Source of the DNA: Lentisphaeria bacterium
GTDB lineage: Bacteria; Verrucomicrobiota; Lentisphaeria; Victivallales; Victivallaceae
Assembly: GCA_017443585.1 (NCBI GenBank)
Contig: JAFSYV010000098.1
Location: 1 to 40,898 of the forward strand
DNA length: 40,898 bases
Direction: 5' to 3'
The position numbers were made by a program, and so were the translations under genes. Of the stretch, positions 23,908-30,961 are shown piece after piece; position 1 is the stretch's first letter, and the number at the start of each line of letters is the position of its first letter. Under the pieces are notes generated by a model. It ran no database searches and had not been told where the DNA came from. It was given only the letters and a program-made list of their open reading frames with translations.

Positions 23908-26391
23908 TCATTTGAAATGAAGTTCGCCGAAGGTAGACTTTTCGTGGAAGGTGAAGGCCTCGAAGCAGGGCGACCAGCACGAAAGCTCCGGTTGCTGATA
24001 CCGCACACCCGGCTCGGGGAAGGCTTCGCGGCAGAGATTGAAGGTCCACATGTCGCCCTTCGCGGGCTTCCTGCCCAGCATACTGAAGGGGAGGGTGATG
24101 AGGAGCTTCCAGCAGTCCTTCTCCCGCTTCGAAAGGGTGCTCCAGGAGCCGTTCCACGAAGGATCCCGGCTCTGGAAGAGGGGGTGCAGGGGATCGGTTA
24201 TCATGCACACCGCCGATTCGTAGGTCGAGTTCGGGACGGGATTGGTGATGAAGTGGAAGTATTTTTCCCGCGTTCCCCAGGGATCCACCACCATTTCGAT
24301 GCAGTCGAACTGCCAGCACTTGCCGTCCTTCCCCACGGGGAGGTAGGTGCGGTGGGCGGGGAGTTCCGTTTCCACGGCTACGTAGAGATTTTCCGCATCC
24401 CACCCCGCCTTGAAGCGGGTCTTGGTCTTGAGGGGATTCAGCTGGATCTCGGCCAGCTGTGACCAGGGGACATCCTTCCAGACGCCGGAAGTGAAGTTCA
24501 TATCCGGTTTCCCGGCGAGGCGGGGGACATCCATGCGGGCGACGGTGGCTCCGGGGAGCACGTTCTTGCCGCGGATGGCCCTGGTGTTCCAGGTGTAGGG
24601 GGCCGCCAGCGTGGCGTGGAGCCGGCCGTTGGTGGCGAAAACTTCCGGTTCGGCGTTGAGCATCCGGACGTGGGGGAATCCGGGCAGGACGCGGTGCTTC
24701 TTGCCGTCGTAGACCGCCTTGCGGATCTCTTCGCGCTTGTCCAGCAGCTTCAGCAGTTCGTCCAGCAGCGGTTTGGAAGGATCCAGACTGTAGGCCCGGT
24801 AGGTGAACTGGATCTGCATCAGATTCTTCAGATAGTCGAACTGGAAGCGGACGAGGGCGAGACGCTGTTTCTCGAGGGCGTTCTTGGGGGCCCTTTCCGC
24901 TTGCAGGAGAAGCGTTTCCATCTTCTTCAGCACCTCCGGAGGCCACAATGCGCAGAGGAGCTGTTCCGGCTTTTCCGCGAGAGCGGTTTTTTCGCCGTGG
25001 AACTTCGAGGGGAAACGGTCCAGCTGTTCGTCGATGATCCGGAAAAAGCGGCTCATGGCGGGGGCCGCTGCGGGGCCGAAGGCCGCCAGATTGTATTCGG
25101 CGAGGGTCTTTTGGACGTCGAGCCCCGGATCGTCGAAGAGTTTTCCGTAGAGGTAATAGACCGGGCCCTCAAGACCGTAGAGGGTGCCGAAGCCGCAGCG
25201 GTAGACCCCGCGGACACCGTATTTCAGGAACCTGCGCACCTGCTCCGCCGCCATGTTGGAGGAAAACTTGGGCGTGATGCCGTTGGCCTGATAGGTCCCC
25301 CAGTTATAGATGTAGGTGATGAACCCTCCGGGGACCTTCACCTTCTGCCACGCCTGAAAATCCGCCTCGTCGTAGCGGGTGAGTTCGATGACCACGTTTT
25401 CCGGGAACTCCGAAAAGGTCTGCGGCGGAGCGAAGGTGGGGCTGTAGGCGATGATCATGACCTTTTTGCCGGGACGGTCCTTCAGCAGTCTTCTGGCCAT
25501 GCCGGTGTGCAATATCCACAGCTTTTCCGCCGGGTCGGAGACATTGTAGAGCGCCTTGCATTTCGGGCACTCGCAGGCCCGGTAGCCGTCGGTCTGGGCC
25601 AGTTCCACCGTTTCAGCCCCCGCGTCCAGCTGCTTGAGCACCTCCCTGTAGATCAGCTCCCGTACTTCGGGATTGGAAATGCAGAGGCTGTAGTACTTCA
25701 CGTCGGGCGACCGCCGGCCGTCGAAAACGGCGAAGTATTCCGGGTGGCTCTTGCCGTAGGCCGCCTGCGGGACGGCCTTGTACCAGGAGTGGCCGCCGTA
25801 GGAGTGGATGGAGCCCCGCCCGAAACAGTTGTTGGCGTACTCGTAGAGCATGTCCGTCCAGCACCCGGTGGCGAAGAGCAGGGCCGGCCGGACCGGGACT
25901 TCGCCCCGGTCCGGCAGGTCCGGAAGCGGCCCCGGCAGAATGACGGCCCCGTTCTCGTCGGGCATGACGAAGCGGACGTTCAGATAGAGCTCCATGAACC
26001 TTGTCAGGGATTTGATGCTGCCCAGAAAGTAGGCTCTGAAGTTGTTGTTCCGGCCCTTCTGGCCTCTGGTGTGGACGTCGTTTCCCGTGATGTAGACGTC
26101 TCCTTTGTCGAAGCGGATCGAGCCCTCGAAGTTCTCATACTTTTTCCCGTCGGGGAACCCGAGAAAGATGCTCTTCTTTCCGGGAACTGGTTTTTCGGCG
26201 GTGACGACGGTCACCTTCTTCCCCCGCCGGGCCAGGATGTTCTGCAGATATTTGGCGCCTTCCCGGAGAAAACGCTGGACGGAACCGTTGTAACAGTCCC
26301 TGGGAATGACGATCTTATAGCCGGAGTCGATCTGCCAGGCCGAAAGCGACACGCCCAGCACCAGCACCGCCGTGAACAGACATCTTTTCAT
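23908..26391 (-). CDS. Secreted DUF4838 protein (paralogue B)
   Basis: An 827-residue protein with a signal peptide (MKRCLFTAVLVLGVSLSA). The N-terminal part has 'KKSIFLGFPDGKKYENFEG' and 'RFDKGDVYITGNDV', the GH67/GH20-type leading domain. The DUF4838 region carries 'SHPEYFAVFDG', 'SLCISNPEVRELIY' and 'CECPKCKAL', with conserved Cys residues as in the gene at 643. The last 190 residues resemble a CBM9/DOMON sandwich ('VWKDVPWSQLAEIQLNP', 'FDCIEMVVDPWG'). A strong AAGGAGG lies before the ATG, which overlaps the preceding stop by 4 bases (ATGA). The neighbouring gene upstream encodes a paralogue. Presumed role: binding or cleavage of an extracellular polysaccharide. The stop lies only 9 bases from that of the convergent RND permease. 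Confidence 0.83.
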   Translation of the reverse strand: MKRCLFTAVLVLGVSLSAWQIDSGYKIVIPRDCYNGSVQRFLREGAKYLQNILARRGKKVTVVTAEKPVPGKKSIFLGFPDGKKYENFEGSIRFDKGDVYITGNDVHTRGQKGRNNNFRAYFLGSIKSLTRFMELYLNVRFVMPDENGAVILPGPLPDLPDRGEVPVRPALLFATGCWTDMLYEYANNCFGRGSIHSYGGHSWYKAVPQAAYGKSHPEYFAVFDGRRSPDVKYYSLCISNPEVRELIYREVLKQLDAGAETVELAQTDGYRACECPKCKALYNVSDPAEKLWILHTGMARRLLKDRPGKKVMIIAYSPTFAPPQTFSEFPENVVIELTRYDEADFQAWQKVKVPGGFITYIYNWGTYQANGITPKFSSNMAAEQVRRFLKYGVRGVYRCGFGTLYGLEGPVYYLYGKLFDDPGLDVQKTLAEYNLAAFGPAAAPAMSRFFRIIDEQLDRFPSKFHGEKTALAEKPEQLLCALWPPEVLKKMETLLLQAERAPKNALEKQRLALVRFQFDYLKNLMQIQFTYRAYSLDPSKPLLDELLKLLDKREEIRKAVYDGKKHRVLPGFPHVRMLNAEPEVFATNGRLHATLAAPYTWNTRAIRGKNVLPGATVARMDVPRLAGKPDMNFTSGVWKDVPWSQLAEIQLNPLKTKTRFKAGWDAENLYVAVETELPAHRTYLPVGKDGKCWQFDCIEMVVDPWGTREKYFHFITNPVPNSTYESAVCMITDPLHPLFQSRDPSWNGSWSTLSKREKDCWKLLITLPFSMLGRKPAKGDMWTFNLCREAFPEPGVRYQQPELSCWSPCFEAFTFHEKSTFGELHFK

Positions 26392-28778
26392 TTTGTTCCT
26401 CCTTGAAATTCGAGCGTGCCCTTCCGGTCCATCGCCTGTTTCCAGTTCAGTTTGCCGAAATTATGCTCCCAGATGCCGGAGCCTTCCTGTTTCTTGTTGT
26501 CGCCGGGCCTGTAGCGCAGGCACGAGGCGTTGAATTTCCGTTTCGTGCCGGGGGCGGGCTTGCCGCCCAGGAGCGCGAAGGGGATGGTGAACTCCGCTTC
26601 GGCTTTCCCTTCGGCATTGTCCCGCAGGGTGAATTTCGCGCCGGGGCAGGGGAAGGTTTTGAGCACCTCCATCTGGCCGCCGTTGGCGGTGGAATCCTTC
26701 ACCACATGGGTGCTGAAGACTCTGGTCGGGACCAGCCACGCCTGAAAACGGCATATCTTCCCGGAAGCGTCCTCAATGTAGAAATTGAGCTTGTCTTCCC
26801 CCAGCTCCGACTTCCTGTATTCGGGGTAAGTGAAGATCACCTTCAGATTTTTCTCATCGGCGAGAGCGGAAACTTTCACGCTGTGGGCATGGCCCGTTTC
26901 CCGGACGAGAAGCTGAGGCTTCCCCCCGACTTCGAGCACCCGGCCGCAGAGGGGCGTCTTGTTCCGGAGCCAGAAATCCGCATCGATCTGATAGGGGAAG
27001 CCCAGGATCGCGTACATGTATCCCCCCTGCTGCATGGTGTCGCGCTGATGGCGGAGATGAGGCGTTGCGGCCAGGGCCTCCACCGCTTTGGTGCGCTCGG
27101 CGATGAGCCGGAGGAGTTCGGCCCCGGTCCGGGTGTCATTTTCCTTGAGGAGCCGGGCCATGCAGTTGGCGATCCCGGCGGTGGTCTCCAGATAGCGGAA
27201 CTCCCTTTCGATATAGGGCTTGATCCACTTCGCGCCGGGCATCGTCATCTTGGGGTACGCCCTGGCGAGAAGGGTGCGCAGTTCGGCGAGGATCTCGGGC
27301 GGATAGCGTTTGGCGAAAAGGGCCTGATTGGGGGCCAGTTCCCCCAGCTTGCGCCGGGCCGACAGCAGATGGCTCCAGCGGGTCTCACCCTTTGGCAGAA
27401 CGCTGAACTTCTGGCGGCTGTAGAGGAGCCGGTAGAATTTCTTCATTTCCGGGGCCGCCGGACCGAAGACCCGCGTACAGTACTCATCGAAGAGCTGTTC
27501 CCCTTCGGCCTGCGGGCGGTGCCACGACTGACCGTAGACGTAGTAGGCGGGGCCTTCCAGACCGGGCAGATCCCAGTACCCGCAGCGGTAGAGCCCCCTG
27601 ATGCCCATTTTTCTGAAGCGGCGCACCTGGTCGGTCAGGAAGGAAGGGTCGCAGTTCTTGGGCGTGAAGCCCTCGGGCTGGTAGTTCCCCCAGTTGTAGA
27701 TGTAGACGTAGAAGCCGCCGGGGACCTGTATCCCTTTCCACTTGTCGAAATGGGCCTGATCGTAGCGGGTCAGTTCCACCGTCACGTTCGGGGGGAGTTT
27801 TTTCGTCAGTTTGGGCGGGGCGAGATTGGGCCAGTAGCAGATGACGAGGAGTTTCTTTCCGGGGCGGTCCTTGGCGAGGCGTCCGGCGAGCTTCAGATGG
27901 AACTGCCAGAGCCGCTCTCCGGGGTCCTTGCCCCCCGGCAGGGCGAGGCACTTTTCGCACTCGCAGGGGAGATTCCCGTCCGACTGGCCCAGTTCCGCCA
28001 TGGAGGCTCCCGCATCCAGCCGTTCGAGGACGTTTTTATAGATCAGCTCTTCCACCTCGGGGTTGGAAAGGCAGTGGCCGTGATAGTGGAGCGCGTTGGT
28101 CCGTTTCCCTTTGGTAAGAGAATAATATTCGGGGTGGCTTTTCCCGTACTTCGCCTGGGGGACCGCCTTGTCGTGGGAGTGGCCGCCGTAGACGTGGACG
28201 CTGCCCCGGCCCATGTTGGCGGTGGCGTAGTCGAAAAGGAGCAGCGGCGTCGGCCGGGATGAGGCGAACTCAAGCGGCGCTTTGACGGACTTTTCCAGTG
28301 TTTCGGGGAGCTGCGGCATATTGAGGGGACATAGCGCCTCCTTGCAGGGGAGCACGAACCGGCAGTCCAGATACTCCTGCATGAAGAAAGCGAGCGCCGT
28401 ATAGGTGCCTGAGAAATAGATGCGGAGAGAGTTCCGGGGGCCGGGCTTGCACCGGCCGGGGGCGTCGTTCCCCGTGATGAAGATATCCCTTTTGTCGATG
28501 CGTATGGAGCCATCGAAGGAAGCGTACTTCTTCCCGTCGGGGAAGCCCAGAAAGATGCTTTTCTTCCCCGGAACCGGTTTTGCGGCCTTTTCGACCTTCA
28601 CCTCGATCCCGCCGTTGGCGAGGGCCGTCCGGAGCACTTCCGCCGCTTCGGAGAGGGCGCGGTCGATGGTGCCGTCGAGGGCTTTTGCGGGGATGACGAT
28701 CCTGTACGACGAGTCGATCTGCCACGCTCCGCAGAGAGCGCAGGCCGCGAGCGCCGCGCCGGCGAGAAGTCTTTTCAT
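26388..28778 (-). CDS. Secreted DUF4838 protein (paralogue A)
   Basis: A 796-residue protein with a signal peptide (MKRLLAGAALAACALCGA). It shares long stretches with the following gene: 'KPVPGKKSIFLGFPDGKKY', 'KSHPEYYSLTKGKR', 'GHCLSNPEVEELIYKNVL', 'CECEKCLAL', 'GGFYVYIYNWGNYQPEG'. The DUF4838 barrel lies roughly at residues 200-470, and the C-terminal third is a divergent CBM9-like domain ('GKICRFQAWLVPTR', 'AEFTIPFALLGGKPAPG'). AAGGAAC precedes the start by a normal distance. The pair clearly arose by tandem duplication and then diverged, perhaps for two linkages of one substrate. The reaction is not established for this family to my knowledge. Confidence 0.83.
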   Translation of the reverse strand: MKRLLAGAALAACALCGAWQIDSSYRIVIPAKALDGTIDRALSEAAEVLRTALANGGIEVKVEKAAKPVPGKKSIFLGFPDGKKYASFDGSIRIDKRDIFITGNDAPGRCKPGPRNSLRIYFSGTYTALAFFMQEYLDCRFVLPCKEALCPLNMPQLPETLEKSVKAPLEFASSRPTPLLLFDYATANMGRGSVHVYGGHSHDKAVPQAKYGKSHPEYYSLTKGKRTNALHYHGHCLSNPEVEELIYKNVLERLDAGASMAELGQSDGNLPCECEKCLALPGGKDPGERLWQFHLKLAGRLAKDRPGKKLLVICYWPNLAPPKLTKKLPPNVTVELTRYDQAHFDKWKGIQVPGGFYVYIYNWGNYQPEGFTPKNCDPSFLTDQVRRFRKMGIRGLYRCGYWDLPGLEGPAYYVYGQSWHRPQAEGEQLFDEYCTRVFGPAAPEMKKFYRLLYSRQKFSVLPKGETRWSHLLSARRKLGELAPNQALFAKRYPPEILAELRTLLARAYPKMTMPGAKWIKPYIEREFRYLETTAGIANCMARLLKENDTRTGAELLRLIAERTKAVEALAATPHLRHQRDTMQQGGYMYAILGFPYQIDADFWLRNKTPLCGRVLEVGGKPQLLVRETGHAHSVKVSALADEKNLKVIFTYPEYRKSELGEDKLNFYIEDASGKICRFQAWLVPTRVFSTHVVKDSTANGGQMEVLKTFPCPGAKFTLRDNAEGKAEAEFTIPFALLGGKPAPGTKRKFNASCLRYRPGDNKKQEGSGIWEHNFGKLNWKQAMDRKGTLEFQGGTK

Positions 28779-28790
28779 CGGGAAGTTCCT

Positions 28791-29486
28791 TCAATAGAGG
28801 TTCAGGTCGATGGTCACGGCTCCCGCCCCGCGGAAAGGCGTCCAGAAGTAGGAGCGCCAGGCATCGTTGTGGTAGCCTATGGCGTCGGCCTTGTTGTGGG
28901 CCACCCGCGGCTGGGCCAGCAAGGTCACGTGGCCGTCGCAGAAGAGGATGTTGGCGGAGTTGTTGTGCCGGAACCGCATGTACTGGGCTTCGTTATAGTT
29001 GAGATTGTTTGTGCTGCCTTCGAGGGTCAGCATGGTCCGGCTGGGCTTGATGAAGCGGGTCTTTTTCCGGTAGATCATTTCGGAGGCCGGGTAGGTATCC
29101 CCCTTGAAGACCTGATTGTTGGTGTAGGTGTAGACCCACGTGTGGGGGCCCTGCGCGGGGCAGGCGAAGCGGGAGCGTCCGGAACTCCACACCTGATTGA
29201 TGGTCACGCGCTCGCCCACGGCGCCCAGATAGGGCGCGAGGGTCCCTGTCTTGTCGGTTTTCCACGGCCCGGTGGAGCCCCCGTGGCACTCGGGCAGGAA
29301 GTCGTTGTAGTCGTCCGCGTAGAGCATGAAGGCCTTGCCGATGCTGTTGAGGATATTGGCGCACGAGATGGTCTTGGCCCGCTCCCGGGCCTGCTGCAGG
29401 GCGGGCAGCAGCATGGCGGCGAGAATGGCGATGATGGCGATGACCACCAGGAGCTCGATCAAAGTGAAGAAAGAGTTGCGTTTCAT
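28791..29486 (-). CDS. Prepilin-type N-terminal methylation protein with H-x9-DG box
   Basis: A 231-residue protein with a type IV prepilin/pseudopilin start: short basic leader, then '[20 protein letters not shown]' with Glu at the +5 position, followed by the hydrophobic helix. The C-terminus has '[16 protein letters not shown]', the H-x9-DG motif common in the large DUF1559-like pseudopilin families of Lentisphaerota and Planctomycetota. AAGGAAC precedes the ATG. It is the second gene of the operon, 12 bases after the GntR/LacI regulator and 12 bases before the DUF4838 pair. Such proteins are processed by prepilin peptidase and may sit at the cell surface or in a secretion pseudopilus. A link to export or binding of the DUF4838 substrate is an inference from context. 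Confidence 0.88.
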   Translation of the reverse strand: MKRNSFFTLIELLVVIAIIAILAAMLLPALQQARERAKTISCANILNSIGKAFMLYADDYNDFLPECHGGSTGPWKTDKTGTLAPYLGAVGERVTINQVWSSGRSRFACPAQGPHTWVYTYTNNQVFKGDTYPASEMIYRKKTRFIKPSRTMLTLEGSTNNLNYNEAQYMRFRHNNSANILFCDGHVTLLAQPRVAHNKADAIGYHNDAWRSYFWTPFRGAGAVTIDLNLY

Positions 29487-29498
29487 GACATGTTCCTT

Positions 29499-30587
29499 TC
29501 AGATAAGTATATTTTTGAGGCTCTCCCTGTTCCGGAGAGTGAACCGTGCGTAAAGAAGGGGAACTTCGGCGGGGGATTTCCCCGCCCTGCTTCCGGCGTT
29601 TTTCAGCAGTTCCACGGCCTGACTGCCCACTCCGGCGTAATCGATCTCCACCGTGGAGAGGGGCGGATTGAAATAGACGCCGCCGCCGGTGCCGCTGTAG
29701 CCCATGACGGAAACGTCTTCCGGCACCGCAAGACGCATCCTTTTCAGCGCCCGGTAAACGCTCTGGGCGTAAAGGTCCGAATAGCACATGATGGCGGTGA
29801 ATTTTCGGGGCAGGGCGCTCAGGGCCTGAAAGACGGCCTCGTCTTCAACGGGCAGATGGAGCACCAGTTCAGGATCCGGATCGAGGCCGATCTTGAGGAG
29901 CAGCGCGGCGTATTCTTCGCGTGAGAAGGCCCGCCGCACCTGTTCCGGATTTTCGCCCGCGTCGATGGTCGCCACATGGCGGTGCCCGTTGGCGAAGAGG
30001 TGTCTGAGTCCGGCTTCCCACGCCTGCGCCGTCACCTGCGCCACCGAGGGCAGACCCGTGACCGCGTGATCCTGCGCCTTGCAGTAGCAGAGGACGGCGG
30101 GCAGACGGGAGAGGCGCAAAAGCTCCAGCACGCTTTCATTGCCGAAAAAGTTGGAGGTGTTCAGGACGACGCCCCGGATGTTCCGGGCCTTGAGTATCTG
30201 CAAAGCCTTTTCGACGGGCAGTTCGTTCAGCCGGGGGTAGGGGCAGCTTTCGAGGTTCCAGCCGGGGGGGAGGGCTCTTTCGATGCCCCGGCTGATGGCG
30301 GGGATGATGAAGTCCCGGGAAGGTCCCCTGGAAAAGACCGAGTAGGCGAAGAGGATGTTGTTTTCCCGGACTTCCTCCTCGGTCACGGGGGTGGTGCCGC
30401 TGCCGGAGTGGCGGCGGAGCAGTCCGTCGGCTTCGAGGAGACGGTAGACCGCCCGCAGCGTGTTGCGGCTGACCCCGAGCTGCCGGGCGAAAAGGGGCTC
30501 CGGCGGGAATTTTTCCCGGAAGCGCCCTTCCCGGATCCCCTCCTTCAGTTCGGCGTAAAGCCGCTCCTTTTTGGTCGTTATATCCAC
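29499..30587 (-). CDS. GntR/LacI hybrid transcriptional regulator
   Basis: A 362-residue protein. Residues 1-70 form a GntR winged helix ('ELKEGIREGRFREKFPPEP', 'FARQLGVSRNTLRAVYRLL', 'LLRRHSGSGTTP'). Residues about 80-345 are a LacI/periplasmic-binding-like sensor domain ('NNILFAYSVFSRGPSRDF', 'MCYSDLYAQSVYRALKRM', 'VSVMGYSGTGGGVYFNPPL'). AraR of Bacillus has the same arrangement and responds to a sugar. The start is a GTG at 30587 with AGGGA upstream. It is the first gene of the operon with the pseudopilin and the two DUF4838 genes, so it probably represses its own operon until the sugar derived from the substrate arrives. The inducer is unknown. Confidence 0.9.
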   Translation of the reverse strand: MDITTKKERLYAELKEGIREGRFREKFPPEPLFARQLGVSRNTLRAVYRLLEADGLLRRHSGSGTTPVTEEEVRENNILFAYSVFSRGPSRDFIIPAISRGIERALPPGWNLESCPYPRLNELPVEKALQILKARNIRGVVLNTSNFFGNESVLELLRLSRLPAVLCYCKAQDHAVTGLPSVAQVTAQAWEAGLRHLFANGHRHVATIDAGENPEQVRRAFSREEYAALLLKIGLDPDPELVLHLPVEDEAVFQALSALPRKFTAIMCYSDLYAQSVYRALKRMRLAVPEDVSVMGYSGTGGGVYFNPPLSTVEIDYAGVGSQAVELLKNAGSRAGKSPAEVPLLYARFTLRNRESLKNILI

Positions 30588-30607
30588 TTTTTCCCTGCTT
30601 TTGAGGT

Positions 30608-30637
30608 AATATATGACTTTGTACCATACAATGCCAA
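30608..30637 (-). promoter_or_regulatory. Putative promoter of the regulator-pseudopilin-DUF4838 operon
   Basis: On the minus strand TTGGCA (30632-30637), an 18-base spacer and TATATT (30608-30613). Transcription would start about 14 bases before the GTG at 30587. The spacer holds the palindrome described separately. Confidence 0.6.
30619..30631. promoter_or_regulatory. TTGTA-n3-TACAA type operator in the GntR/LacI promoter
   Basis: TTGTACCATACAA has perfect 5-base arms (TTGTA/TACAA) around CCA and fills most of the spacer between -35 and -10. It resembles the AraR operator of Bacillus (TTGTACGTACAA core), the best-known site for a GntR/LacI hybrid. Binding here would block RNA polymerase, giving autorepression of the operon. 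Confidence 0.6.
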
Positions 30638-30708
30638 CCGCATTTCAGAAAAAAACTCATTTTTTTTGAGGCAGGGGAAATTTTTTTGGTTTTTTTTCGA
30701 AACGGGGC

Positions 30709-30737
30709 TTGACTTTTTCGTTTCCGGAAGGTATATT
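30709..30737 (+). promoter_or_regulatory. trp operon promoter
   Basis: TTGACT (30709-30714), a 17-base spacer and TATATT (30732-30737). The expected transcription start near 30744 is only about three bases before the leader-peptide ATG (30747). No TrpR-like operator palindrome was recognised. Confidence 0.7.
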
Positions 30738-30746
30738 AGGACCATC

Positions 30747-30800
30747 ATGAGAAACGAGGAACGCAAAATCTATTTGACTCAGAGCTGGCGCTGGCGGTGA
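30747..30800 (+). CDS. trpL: trp operon leader peptide
   Basis: A 17-codon reading frame, MRNEERKIYLTQSWRWR, ending in TGA. Tryptophan codons lie at 30786-30788 and 30792-30794, two of the last four sense codons. With a biosynthetic trp operon 162 bases downstream and competing hairpins starting inside its last codons, this is a classical attenuator leader. Ribosomes stall at the Trp codons when charged tRNA-Trp is scarce. AGGA lies before the ATG but falls upstream of the predicted transcription start, so translation may be leaderless. Confidence 0.87.
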   Translation: MRNEERKIYLTQSWRWR

Positions 30801-30850
30801 TTCCGCCGGGGTCGAGTTTAAGTCTGCGGTTTTTGTGAGCTTCCGGCGGG
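30791..30850 (+). promoter_or_regulatory. trp attenuator: protector (1:2) and antiterminator (2:3) structures
   Basis: Segment 1 (30791-30797, holding the second Trp codon) pairs with segment 2 (30803-30809) in a 7-pair hairpin with loop TGATT. Segment 2 (30802-30811) can instead pair with segment 3 (30841-30850): seven GC pairs CCGCCGG/CCGGCGG plus wobbles. Segment 3 is also the 5' arm of the terminator at 30845-30873. A ribosome stalled on the Trp codons covers segment 1 and frees 2:3, preventing termination. A ribosome at the stop codon covers segment 2 and lets the terminator form. Confidence 0.8.
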
Positions 30851-30880
30851 TGAGACATCAAGTCTGATCCGCCATTTTTT
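30845..30880 (+). terminator. trp attenuator terminator (segments 3:4)
   Basis: A 12-pair stem from 30845-30856 with 30862-30873 (GGCGG outer, AGAC/GTCT inner, one G-G mismatch and one G-T pair), loop ATCAA, followed by A and six T (30875-30880). It is mutually exclusive with the antiterminator because 30845-30850 takes part in both. Confidence 0.75.
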
Positions 30881-30892
30881 ATGCAGTCGACA

Positions 30893-30929
30893 GCACTCCG
30901 GAGAAAGTTCCCGGAGTGCGTTTTTTTTT
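30893..30929 (+). terminator. Second intrinsic terminator in the trp leader
   Basis: GCACTCCGG (30893-30901) pairs perfectly with CCGGAGTGC (30911-30919) around a 9-base loop, followed by G and nine T (30921-30929). It stands 33 bases before trpE. It is a stronger terminator by appearance than the 3:4 hairpin and cannot be melted by the 2:3 pairing alone, so its regulation is not explained by the simple model. Confidence 0.8.
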
Positions 30930-30961
30930 AAGGTCCATTCCAAAGAAAGAGAGGAAAGAAG

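Noticed and set aside
24616..28262. Long plus-strand open frames opposite the DUF4838 pair
   Set aside because: They mirror the coding frames of two paralogous genes and have no family features.
30801..30930. A T-box riboswitch in the trp leader
   Set aside because: No T-box consensus sequence or specifier stem was found, while a leader peptide with Trp codons and alternating hairpins explains the region.
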